Shown here: one piece after another, positions 46,901 through 59,159 of the stretch
How the letters are laid out: the number at the start of each line of letters is the position of its first letter
How positions within the stretch are numbered: position 1 is the stretch's first letter
NCBI GenBank assembly: GCA_023105745.1
Contig: JALGQZ010000006.1
Location: 31,325,686-31,389,685 of the forward strand
DNA: 64,000 bases
From: Austropuccinia psidii
Lineage: Eukaryota; Basidiomycota; Pucciniomycetes; Pucciniales; Sphaerophragmiaceae
Direction: 5' to 3'
Translations under genes and position numbers: made by a program
Notes under the pieces: model-generated
Database searches by the model: none
Seen by the model: only the letters and a program-made list of their open reading frames with translations
Told to the model about the DNA's origin: nothing

Positions 46901-49093
46901 TGCTGGTTACTACAGACAGCATATAAAGGACTTTGCAAAAATTGCCAAATCCTTATATAAATTATGTGACCAACAAACAGTTTATGAAATGACTGAAAAA
47001 AAGGGTCAAGGCATATGAAGAATTGAAAAATTCACTAACAAATGCCCCATTTCTTCTAATGCCAGATTGGAAACTACCTTTCAAACTATACATTGATGCT
47101 TGTGGAGAAGGATTAGGTGCTGCACTTTACCAAACACAAATTATCAATGATAAACCAGTGGAAGGACCAATTTGTTTCATTTCAAGGCAAATAAAGCCAA
47201 CAGAAGCAAGGTATGGAGCAAGCCAAATGGAATGCTTATGCCTAGTGTGGGCTTTAGAAAAACTGCATTATTATTTAGATGGCACAGTATTTGATGTAAT
47301 CACAGACTGTAATGCTGTGAAATCACTATTAAATATGAAGACTCCAAATAGACATATGCTGAGATGGCAAATTGCTATCCAAGAATATAGAGGAAATATG
47401 ACTATTGTACATAAATCTGGAAATATTCATAAAAATGCAGATGGTCTTAGCAGATGGGCTTTAGCAAATACCCCTGACAATCCAGCATGGGTACCACAAG
47501 AAGAGCACCATATAGAAGGAATATGTATCACAGACATAGGCAAAGAATTATTTAACCAAGTTAAAGAAAGCTATAAGACAGACAAAAATTGCCATATCTT
47601 AAGCCAACTTCTAATGAAAGACTGCAAAGATCCATCACTTTCATCAAAACTAGATGAAATATGGAAAAAGGCATATGATGAAGGAAGATTCCACCTCCTT
47701 GATGGAAATCCTTTACCATAGAACAAAACACACATGTGTTATGGCCTTAACAGATAGAACACTAATAAACACTATTTTACATGAGTGTCATGATAGTGTT
47801 GCATCTGGACATCTCTCAGAAGATAGGACACTAGAGAGGGTGAAAACCTGCTCTTGGTGGCCAAATTGGAAGAAAGATGTTGCAGAGTACTGCCAAACCT
47901 GTGACAGATGTCAAAAAGCCAACAGAGCCACAGGAAAGAAATTTGGAATGATGATCCAAATCCAAGAACCAAAATCCCCATGGGAAATAGTTCATATGGA
48001 TTGGGTAACAGCACTACCTCCAGGAGGAGACAGGAGCTATAATGCATGTCTAGTGTTAGTTGACAGGCACAGTAAAACTCCCATGTTCTTACCATGTCAT
48101 AAAGATGACACAGCTATGGATACAGCCATAATGATATGGAATAAAGTCATTAGCCACACAGGCTTATTCCAAAATATTATAAGTGACGGAGACCCAAAGT
48201 TCACTTCAGCATTATGGAAAAATCTCCATAACTTATTTGGGACAAAGCTATCATTCTCAACAGCTTACCATCCCCAAACTGATGGTTTAGCAGAAAGAAT
48301 GATACAGACCTTAGAGGACATGATCAGAATATTCTGTGCTTATGGGCTAGAATTCAAAGATTCTGATGGTTTTACCCATGATTGGTGTACAATAATACCA
48401 GCACTTGAACTGGCATATAAGACATCAATCCATTCTTCTACTGGCAAAACACCAGCAATGCTAGAGAAAGGTTGGAATCCAAGACTTACTTATGATACCC
48501 TCAAAAAGGACTTAGTGGATATACACGCAACAGCAAGCAGCTTTAAAATAATGCTTGACAAGGCAAGACACCATGCAAACAGATGTATGCAAGATTCTTT
48601 CAAATATGCAAAAGAAAGATGGGATAAAAGTCATAAGCCACCTGATTTCAAAATAGGAGACTTGGTTCTAGTATCAACCCTTAATTTCAATAACATAAAA
48701 GGCCCAAAGAAATTGAAAGATTCCTTTGCAGGAACATTTATGATAAAAGCACTTCATGGACCCAATGCTGTGCAATTGGAACTCACAGGTGAACTAATGA
48801 ACAAACACCCAACTTTCCCTGTAAGTCTAATAAAGCCTTACAGCTCAAGTGAAAAGGAGTTATTTCCACTAAGAAATAAACCCCCACTTGAAATTCCCCC
48901 CTTGGAAGAAGGAGAGGAATAGAAAATAGTAAAAGTCCTTAAAGAAAGAAGGACAAGAAACAAAAAAGAAAGGGAATACCTTGTAAGGTATAGAAATTCA
49001 ACTCAAGAAGATGAATGGCTACTTGAGAAAGATATAACAAATGCTGATAAACTACTAAGAAGGTTCAGACATGAAAGGAAGCCTGAAAAATAG
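43293..49093 (+). pseudogene. THIRD Gag-Pol polyprotein, broken
   Basis: Starts at ATG 43293 (MTTRRGSQYS). Domains in order: Ser/Gln-rich region overlapping frame B; coiled-coil-like linker with repeated LKEIKDSLLSLQEI-type heptads; Gag capsid from about 44610; CCHC knuckle (CHKCGGIGHLANNC, about 45226-45268); protease DTGA (about 45604); reverse transcriptase with intact YIDD (46647-46658); RNase H; HHCC and DDE integrase; chromodomain-like tail ending TAG 49091. Breaks: TAA 44232, TAA 44349, TAA 46728, an extra A in the run 46996-47002, an extra A at 47706-47708 and TAG 48920. GDFGALN replaces GDFRALN of relatives. Apart from these the frame is well kept, so inactivation is recent. Confidence 0.95.
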
Positions 49094-49199
49094 AAAAGTT
49101 AAGCATTATTGAGCGTCAAGACTAACAAAGTCTATTGAAGAGGTAGGACAGTGGATGATACCCTAATCACACATATCAGATTGTGGTACAATCTTTTTT

Positions 49200-49211
49200 G
49201 GTGGTAGGGAA
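49200..49211 (+). other. Polypurine tract of THIRD
   Basis: The G-rich ggtggtaggga(a) directly abuts the 3' LTR start at 49212. Confidence 0.75.
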
Positions 49212-51237
49212 TGTGAGCCTTTGAGATATGACCACATACCCAATAAGGTCACAAAAAAGACTCAGAATAATTATACCTTTAATATAATTATATTAAAATT
49301 ACTTAGAATAATTATACATTAAAAATAATTACTTAAATATACAAAAAATACCATAAATTGGTACAAAAATTGGTTTAACTTAAAGACCAATGAATCAACA
49401 TGTAAAATAAATTATACCACTGGATTCCCCATGGTAAAATACACATATACCATTTTTATAGCATATCTGTAAAGTCAATATTTAATGAATTATAAGGTAT
49501 AATACCTTATAAAAACCAGAAAACCTTATTTATATCAAGAACTAATGAAACAACATGTAAAATGAATTGTACCAATGGATTCTCCACGAAAGTCCACACA
49601 TAAAACAATTAATAAGCTAATTTCCAAAGTTAATACTTAAGGAATTAACCTGAATATATGCACTTTTTTGGTCAACACATATATTCAAGGATCATAGCTA
49701 ATATCTCCTAAACTATACATGATAGAATGATGAACCAAAAATAAAGTTACCACGTAATTACTGTAAGAACACAGATATGAACTTTATTTTACAAATTATA
49801 AACAAGGTTAAAACCTATGATGAAATATTGATAAAAATCAACAGAGCTGTTGACCACTTTGTTGTGAAAGTATTCCAAACTTAAAAAAAGTATACAGTTG
49901 GATTCTACTAGTTCATTCGTGAAGAATGATGTAATTTTTATTATTAAATTCAGGGTATAACCCCCTGAAATCAAGGTTTGAAGATTAAAATATTGAATTT
50001 CGACAGAAAAGATGAGTTATAAGAAAAATCATCAAAATTAGAGTTTTTATGATGTAATGAAAAGCTCTTGGCAGCATAATAAGTTTATGCCAGGCTATCA
50101 GAATTCACTCTCTGAATTTCTGTAGCATGTAAATCTTAAAAGTTATTGAGGATCAAAGTTTGAGCTTAATTTGAGCAGTTATGATCACTCACAGTAACCT
50201 TAATTTAAGTTTAACAGTCGTAAGAGTGATAAAATTGGTGAATACTATTAGTATATGATTAAAACTAATAAAATCCACGAAATTTGGGGTTCTGCCAAGC
50301 CTCTGAAGTCATCAAACTTAGAGTTATAGTGATAACTCTAAATAATGGTGTAATAATGATGTAATATGGTTTGATAATGATGTAATCATCTCCAAACCTT
50401 AAAATATTGATCATTTCCAGTGGGTATGATCAGTACACGTCTACTAGAAGCCTGTTGGACTCTAGGAGGGAGGTATTTACTATAAATAGAGCTCTTTTTA
50501 CTCTATTTTCCCCTCAGACGCATCAAAAACATTAAATCAATTAAATCAAAGGTAATTTCTTTATTCTTTATATATAAAACTATTATATTATTAAAGACCA
50601 AAGACCACCTTGTTGTAATCATCTATTTTGACGTGATTAAATCATTTATTTAATTGTTTTTGCTAAAAATCTCTTTAAAAACTCATTTCCACGTTAAAAT
50701 CCAGAATAATTTGTAATTTTCTTTATTTTTATTGTAAATACAATTTGAAAAAGTTGTATTTATATTTTTTGGCGTAAAATATTTCAAAATTAGTATATTA
50801 AGTGTTAAAAGTAGGTTATTTTCTCTTATTATAATAATTTCTCTAATATTACTCTCTTAATAATTCTTTAATTAATATAAATAGTATTTATATTAATTCA
50901 TAACTTTAATATTAGTAATATTATTGTTATTAATTGTTTTTTATTAATAAAAAACAATTTTTTACGCCTTTATTATTTGTTGGTAACAATAATAAAGAGC
51001 TTTTTTAAATATATTAATTATTTCATATTAATATATTTATTTATTATATTATATTTTCATAATATAAATTATATTATTATATTTATTTAATAATATAATT
51101 ATTTTCCGCCATAATAATAATAATTATTTATTATTATTATATTTTTCATCTTATTTATTCAATTCATAAGGACATTCAGAGTACAATAAGTAATAAATTA
51201 GTAATTTTTACTTATTGTTTCATAGTCAAACCTTACA
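49212..51237 (+). repeat. 3' LTR of THIRD (2026 bp)
   Basis: Partner of 40544-42549. It contains a short tandem duplication (gataatgatgtaat unit) at about 50350-50385 that the 5' LTR lacks. Confidence 0.96.
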
Positions 51238-51242
51238 AAGAT
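51238..51242. repeat. Target-site duplication (right) of THIRD Ty3
   Basis: aagat, identical to 40539-40543. Confidence 0.95.
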
Positions 51243-54200
51243 TATTATTAAATAAGAAATTGGATTTTATTAATTCAATTTAAATATTTTTCAGTTCCAT
51301 TCTTTGTTGTTTTTTTTCATGGATCTCTAATTATTATTTTTTCAAATTTTTCTTCCTTAAAAACATGATTCTTTTTTCCTCTTGACAAGTCTTAAAATAA
51401 ATTTTAAATTGAATTTAAATTGTCTTTAAAATTCTTTCTTTTTTTTAAGTTAAAATAATCTATGAGTTCATTTATTCATTGTAATTATGTTTATCCAATT
51501 ATAGGAGTGTAAAATAATTAGCCTCTTTACTTAAAAAAAAATCAATTAGTCAGAATAGACCTCAGAAGAATTACATAGCATTCAAACCTTTTTTTTCTTA
51601 TTAATGATGACTTGTAAGTAATTGGGAAAAAAGAATATCATATGACTTCTTTTTTTTTTAAAAAAAAATAATTTAATTATTGAGATTAAAGTTAGAATCA
51701 TGAATTTTCTTTTGGAATTAATAATCTCTCTTTTTTATTTATTTATTTTTTTAAAAGAATAAATATGATATAATTAAAATTTATTTATTTATTAAAATAA
51801 GATTTAATTAATCACTTTTTTCAAATTCTTAATTTATTTATCCTAAGAAGTTTTTCATATTTGTATAAATGATGATTTTTCCCTAAGATGTTTTTTTTTT
51901 CATAATGAAATTAAAAAAAAAGAAACCAGATTTTGATAAATATCATTAAATATTTTATTTTATCTTAATTAAGTGTTCATAAGTTCTTCCTTTTTTACTC
52001 AGTTAAGATCATTAAAATCTAATTAGAATAATAAATTTCTAATGAAGTTGTATTTGGATTGTTACCAAAGAGTGAATTAATTTATGAAAAAAAATGGACA
52101 AATACTTTATAGAATATCATCAATAATATTTACTACTTTTTTTCTAATCCTCTTCTGTGATACCTAATCCAGTTAGATTCTCAAAATTATTTGCTGTTTT
52201 GTTTTTTAATAAGTCCACTATCAGTAACAAATTCTTTTTTGAATTAATATTTAACCTTTGTTGTAATTTTTTTTTTGAACTAAATGGAAATAAATGTTAA
52301 CTGTGATTTTCTTACTTAAGGGTATCCTTCCCATGGATATTGAAACAATTGTTCCAAAAAATGAATCAAAGTCTGATTTATTGGTCAACCAATTGATAAT
52401 AAATACATAATCTGAATGAATTAAGTGAACTGAAGGATGAAGAAATCCAGAAGAATCCTTGTGAGTGTATTTATTTGGATTCATTGTGTGGAATAAAATT
52501 TAAAGGATATTGATTGTGGGTGATAAATGAGTAATTTATACATTCAAAAAAAGGGAGGTTTAAAAGAAATTCTAAATTTATGGGTGGCATCAGGGTTTGG
52601 ACGAAAATATTTCCTTGGAGGAGGGTAGGAGTTAAGTTTAAATTGAACACTTTGATATTAAATAATTTAGGTTAGGTTTGAATAAGTATAAGAAAAAAAA
52701 ATTCAAAATTTTCAAAAATTACTGAGGGACTTAGTTAAAAAAAAGTAGGTTTTGTGAAATCAAATCACTTCCTTTTTGAACGTAAGATTTGGGGTCTAAA
52801 ATCTTACATTCTTCTGAGGTGCTATTTATTAGGTTTTAAAAACACCTAACTGAAATAATTTTTTATTATTTTTGAAAGTAATTTAAAAAAAGAAAAATAT
52901 TTTAAGATTTTCAAATTAATGATATATTTAGATTAATAAGTTTTAATTCTTTTATAAATGTTTAATTGGAATAAGTCATTTATTTATAGAGAATGATAAT
53001 AATTTAAATAATACAATTTAATTTTCTATATTTATATCAATAATAATAATAATAATATATTATCTTGAATAAATAATTAAGCTTAACTTGACTCCAATAA
53101 TTAGTTTTTGATTATTTTTCAGAATAAAAGTTTTAATTTTAAATCATTTATTTAGAATGATTGTATTTTGATTTTTCTTTGAGAAATTCATTTCTGTCAA
53201 GGTTAATTCTTATAAAATAAATAATGATTAATTTTTAAATTTATAAAATAATTCAAATTAAAATTGAAAAAAAAAGTAATTTATTAATTTATATTTTTTT
53301 TAATTATTTTTCCTGTTATCTTCTTTTTTTTCTCCTCCCATCCTCCTGAAATTTTAATTATATTCATTTTTTTTTTTGGCTTATCCAAATTTTTCAATTT
53401 TATTATTTTTATTTTTTTTTGTTTTTTTCCCTAAAACCTTATAATGATTTCAATCTTATTAATTTTATTATTCCATTTTAATTATTTTTATTTTTATTTT
53501 ATTGTTCTTTAATCAAAAAAAAAATAACTATTCATTAAGATTATTGATTGGAATTAATTTATGATTAATTGATTTTAAATCTTAATGCTAAGTATCTATT
53601 TGATATAAAACTTTCCTGCATCTAAAGAAAATTGGCCCCTTAAGCCCTTTCTAAAAATAAAAAAAATGAAAAAAAATTAATTAGAGGAATGCGGTTCAAA
53701 TTTTCCAGATTCTGAATTTGAAAAAAACTGAATTTTGGGTTTTTAATTTTTTTTAAATTTTGAATTTAATTATATATCTTTTTTGAATACCTCACTTAAT
53801 AGTTAGGTATGGTCTTTGGAATCAAAATAAGAAAAAAATTTCCTTTTAAAATCTCAAATTATTTCTCTATCATTCTAAATATTTTTCTAGAAATCTATTC
53901 ATTTTAACCTTAAAGTATTTAAAACTCAAATTTTAAATATTATTGAATTTTATAACTTCTTTGAGCCTCATTGATATCAATATTAAATAACAGCTGAAAT
54001 AATTTATTCAAACTAAAATCCAAATCAAGATCTCTCCTAAAACACAATATTTGAACAAAAAGATTATTAAATTCAACCAAAATTTTATCTACTGAAGATA
54101 TTCAAGATAATATATGGGGTTTCATACAATCAATAAAAATTAATACCTTTAGCCATGGGGTTTTTTTGTATTTACATATATCTTTGAATTAGATAATCCA

Positions 54201-57200
54201 AAGATTTTTCATATTACAAATATAAAAAAGATACTTCATAAATACTCAGCTTAATTTTTTTCTTTTATATCTTTTGACATGAAATGATCAAGTCTTTCAC
54301 AAAAATTCAAATTATTATCAAAAAAAAGTCATTAATTAAGATATAAGTGGATCTTTCAGGACTTTTTTTTAATGGGAATGCTACATAAGATGAGAAAATT
54401 GAATCTATACTTGATATAAAAGAGAATTCAGTTTTGATATATACAAAAAATGAGATTTTGTGACTAAAAAAATGGAAGGAAACATAAATATAATTACTAA
54501 TTGAAAAAAAAAAATCTTTTCAATATTAAAATAAATTTAAGTTTAAATTTTCCTTTGTTAAATTTATTTTACTTAATATAATCTTATTTTAATAATAATT
54601 TCAAAACTAACTAAATGATATTCAAATTTATTATAATAAAAAAAAAACTTTGTTTTCAATTTTAGTCTTTTAATTATTATAATATGAAAAATAATTAATT
54701 TGAATTAATTATATTATTTAGACTGATAAATTTCTGTTTAGTTACTAAATCTTAGCTCAAATAGTATACTGTTTTCTAGAACTCCTTTTAGTGTGAACTT
54801 GAATAAAGAATTACTTGAGTGGAAATAATTAGTAATGAATCTTTAAATATTTTAAATAATCTAATAAAAAAAAGGGTCTTAAGCTATATTAAATTCCATA
54901 TTAATACAAAAAAAAAAAAATCTACCTATAGATCTCAAAAAAAAAAAACATTTTTTAATAGTTTTTATTTTGAAACTAAAAAAAAAAAAACTTTTCATAA
55001 GTCTCTATGATACCTAATCAACAAAAACACAATTAATCTAACCTAATAAAAAATAAGAAGATTAATTTATATAGTAAAATAATTTTTAGAATGAATATTA
55101 TATAAAAATAATGATATAAAATTATGTAAGGGTAAGAACTTAATAATATAAGAGATTGATTTAATATAATGGTATTATTATATACTATAAGGGTAATCTT
55201 AATATAAATATATATTTTTTCAAAATATTTAATGTTTTTATAGAGTATTTTTCAATATAATATAAAGATAAAATATTTAATAATCTAATTCTAAGCTTAT
55301 GATTTAATATAGAAGGGGTATTTATTCAAAATATATTGATGATATAATATAATATAAAGGTAAGTTACTATATTATACTATGAATTTTTAAGGGTTTTTT
55401 ATATATAAATCCTATGATTTGATTATTTTTTCATCAAATTTTTAATATAAATTTTAGGTTTATAAACTTAAAATTGTTATTATTAATGATAATAATATTA
55501 GAATTATAAGATTAATAACTTAAACATAGTTTTGATTAAGAATATAAGCTTAGATCATATTTTGATTAATGTTAATCATAAATAACTATTAATTAAATTT
55601 AGAATTCTATAATACCTTAATAATTATTAGATTGTCATAATATTAAGGGATGGGTGATTTTTCCCCTTCTTGGTATTTAATTTCCATGAGGAAGGGAGAA
55701 AAATATTCAAAGAGGCCCTCTATTTATATATCTTGTGATCTTTATAGAGGTACTCAAAAACAAGGGATTTAAACATTTTCACTTCATTTGGCTAAGATAA
55801 TTTGTTACAGTACTACTGGTGACTCTCAGATTATACCATTTATTTAAGGTATTTCAAAATCCTTTTTGGTTAATTTTACAACTTAAATATATTATTATAT
55901 AGCTTAATATGGCTATTCTGGTTAGGAATTTTGAAGTGATATCATTTCTTGAAAGTATTTCACCACATCTTGAGTTCATTTCAATCAAAACTTCAATATA
56001 TGAATATTTAATATGACTAAAACTTCTTTTATTAGAAAAGTTTGATTGAGTAATTTTCTGAAGGAATTCCAGAATTTTTTTGGTATCTAATACCATTTTT
56101 TGTGAGATGAGGTGATTTGGTAGAGATATTTCACCATAGGTCTGTGAAAATTTTGACTTGAAGGTTGAGAATTATGTGTTTTATGGGAATTTTATGTGTA
56201 CTTTACGGGGTTAGATGCACTTATAATCCTATATAAGATCTGTGTAGTTTCAGGTCTTGATAGGATTTTCTTACCTATATCAATACAGTTTTAATATTTT
56301 TTTTATTCAAGTGGCACCACTTTAATGAATTTATTGTTGAGTAATGACATAGTTTCAATGAGTTAGGGTGACTTTAGTACAAAACTACATCTTTCATTGA
56401 GATATTTAAAATTATTATCATATTTTAATTTTATTTTACATTTTTGTGATCACATAAACCATTATTTTAGTCTTTTATTATGGAAGAGCTTATATGAATG
56501 AAATTTGAATCCATTTTTGTTTTTGAATCAACCCATAATAGCTAATAAATCTTGAAATTATTTCCTCTTTAATTTTAATCTGATTACTTCGTAATCAAAT
56601 AAATCCTTAATTCTGATCTGTATTATCTGTAAATCTCCATTATATATCATACTTATTAATAGATTTATCATTTTCCTCTTTGTAACAATATTGAATGAAG
56701 CTTACTTGAGTACTTTAATATGTGAAATTGACAATAATACTATGAGAAATGAATAAAAACAGAGCCTATATTGTAGAATGACTAACTTTTAGCAAGTCTC
56801 CTATTTATTAGGGAATGAAATTCAAATCATTAGAGTGTATTGTTAATTAGGAATATAATATAAGATCTACACACTACACATAAAGCCTTGGACTAATTTG
56901 AGTATTGAAGCAGCTTCTTTGGAATGAAAATGAGTCAGTACCTGCCAGGGGGAATTACAGGTAACTGTTTTTTAGATTCTAATAATTGATTGAGCCAAAT
57001 ATAAAAGGGTTCATTTCTTTCCCCACTCCAAATACTGAAATAATTCCATCTAATATCACAAACTGAAGAATTTGGTAAGGAGATTTTAAAATAGAAATAC
57101 TAATTCATAATTATTAAATCATACTTATACAATTAATAATAAAAATGATAAATTATGTCAGTGATACAGTTGATTTCAAGTTTGTGGGATATTCATCTGG

Positions 57201-57237
57201 CTAAAAGGTCCCAATGGTAGCTAATGATGATTTCTAT
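51243..57237. other. AT-rich stretch without recognisable genes
   Basis: No open frame over 80 codons and no recognised motif. It contains an (AAT)n run near 53040-53058 and a small hairpin (gtaagattt/aaatcttac) at 52782-52807. The part from about 55630 has slightly better base balance (for example ccccttcttggtatttaatttcc) and may be decayed transposon sequence, unassigned. Confidence 0.5.
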
Positions 57238-59159
57238 CTCAATATTTGTCTGTGAAACTCTTGATAATATTAATATTTATAAAGATTAATATGACTGTTC
57301 TCATCAAATGTAATAAGTCAATTTATTATAGCCAAAAATAAAAAAGTTTACTGCTTCATTATTTTTTACTTTTTCTAAATCAATAGAAATTATAACCGTA
57401 AGAAGTAACTGTAAACTAGAATGAATTTTAAGAATTTTTAATAATAAAACTTCCTATTAAAAGAATATGAAATTATTTCAATTGAGAAGTATCTTTTGCA
57501 AGAGTAATTATTATAGATTATTTAAGAGAAGTAAAAAATTGAGAAGAAATTCTCAAATTAAATAAAACACACACTAATACTCTAATAATACCTTGAAAAG
57601 ATTGTAGAGTGATTTAATGGATTATTTGTGGATTTAAGGAATGAAAAGTTGGATAAAGCAATAATGTATCAAATTATAGCTAGAAGAATATTTTAATTAG
57701 TTATATTAAATGATTTGATATCTTTCTGGATTATTTAAAAAGTTTATAATACATAAAAATGATTTAATAACTGACAATTACTTGGTCATATTATCAATTT
57801 AATAATTTAACTGAATGATAATAAGATGTATGGAAAGAAAATCAATAGTAGGATTATTTTTAAGGCTAAAACAGAATACAGAGGACTTCCAGAGAAAGCT
57901 TAAAAGCCATATATCTTATTTGTATTATTTATTACAACACTTCTTGTCACATGAGATTGTCATAATTGCTTAATTCAGTCATTTTAGATGGCTATCAACC
58001 CATTGATGGTTTAGAAATAAATTAGTTGTTACTTTAATTATTATTTTATTTGAAAACATTTTTTTTTCAAAATTATAAATTTAATTGTGAATTTCATCAA
58101 AGGTTGTTTATTATGTGAGTTTTTGAAGATTAAATGTTTCATTTAGAATCATAAAAAAATTATTGTAAGTAAGTATTTTAATTTAAGTTATTAAGTAAAA
58201 ATGATATTTGGTCTCAGTGTGGATTATCCAATTCTAAATTCCTCCTAAAATTTCTACATAGAATAATTAATAATTGTATTTTTAATCACTTTTTGAATTT
58301 TTACCTCATTTTCTAAATAGTATAAGTAAATAGTATGGTGGCAGCTGCTTTCCATGAGGTAGTTACATGGATAATAGTACAAAAAGAGTTATAATTAATC
58401 TTTTAATTCTTATAAATGGAAAAGAATTAATAATGGACATGGTTTCAGTATTCAGAGTTTCTCATTACCTCACTGTCATGTCAAAATAGCAACTTATTGG
58501 CTATTTTATCAAGATTTGATGAGAATTAGCCTTAGTAACAAGGTTCCCAACAGATTTTAATTAGAAGATTAGCAAATATCAGACATTTAACAAATATCTA
58601 TGACTTTATATGCCTCAGAGACCCCAGAAATTGGGGTACTCTGGCACTCTTTGATGTTTTTGTCCCCTTAAGATAATTACGAATAAAAAGGAGTAATTCA
58701 AGCTTAAAGACAAATATATACTATGGGTTTAGCAAAACTTAATTTATAAATACAATATAATTAAATGCCACAGAAATTCATAAAATTTATCTCAGTGTAT
58801 ATGTAACATGGGAACTTTAAAAATCCCATTATTTTGGTGTGAAAGCTCAAAAAACAAGATTTTTCATTATTACTTTATGTGATATTAGTGTTGAAGTCTG
58901 CATTATTTTATATATTAACACCTAATAGAATAAAATCAGGATTATTTACTCTATGGAGTCTCCCCAGGTAGTGTAGAAACCTAATCTGGCCTTAAATACA
59001 TGTATCTACCTACTAACAAAAAAATATATTCATATTTTTCTACATGAAAAATGATGAATTTTTGATCTATACATTATTCATGTGTTATCTATATTCCAGA
59101 AGTTCTTCAAAGTTATTTTTGGCCTATCAGGGTATTTAAAATATACCTCAATAATCACA
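57238..59159 (-). repeat. Decayed LTR of the OUTER family
   Basis: Collinear with OUTER's LTR across its whole length (about 1.92 kb versus 1.91 kb). Anchors: tgaaactcttgataatat near 57252, atcttttgcaag near 57488, gtgtatatgtaacatggga near 58795, and the end ggcctatcagggtattt...cacaa-like at 59120-59159. Many substitutions, mostly toward A/T. No 5-bp duplication or internal element sequence is recognisable beside it, so it is a solo LTR or the remains of a much older insertion. Confidence 0.85.

Larger units (their letters stand above)
40544..51237 (+). mobile_element. THIRD Ty3/Gypsy LTR retrotransposon, decayed coding
   Basis: A 10,694-bp full-length element on plus with LTRs 40544-42549 and 49212-51237 and perfect aagat duplications. 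Order: primer-binding-like site, frame-B exons (43068-43986), gag-pol (43293-49093), polypurine tract. The LTRs are very similar, with about 21 bp of tandem repeat added in the right copy near 50364-50385. Its proteins are closer to OUTER than to INNER. Coding is ruined by four in-frame stops and two single-base insertions. Confidence 0.97.

Noticed and set aside
52782..52807. Small perfect hairpin gtaagattt/aaatcttac
   Set aside because: A 9-bp stem in AT-rich DNA with no flanking gene or T run; expected by chance in this composition.
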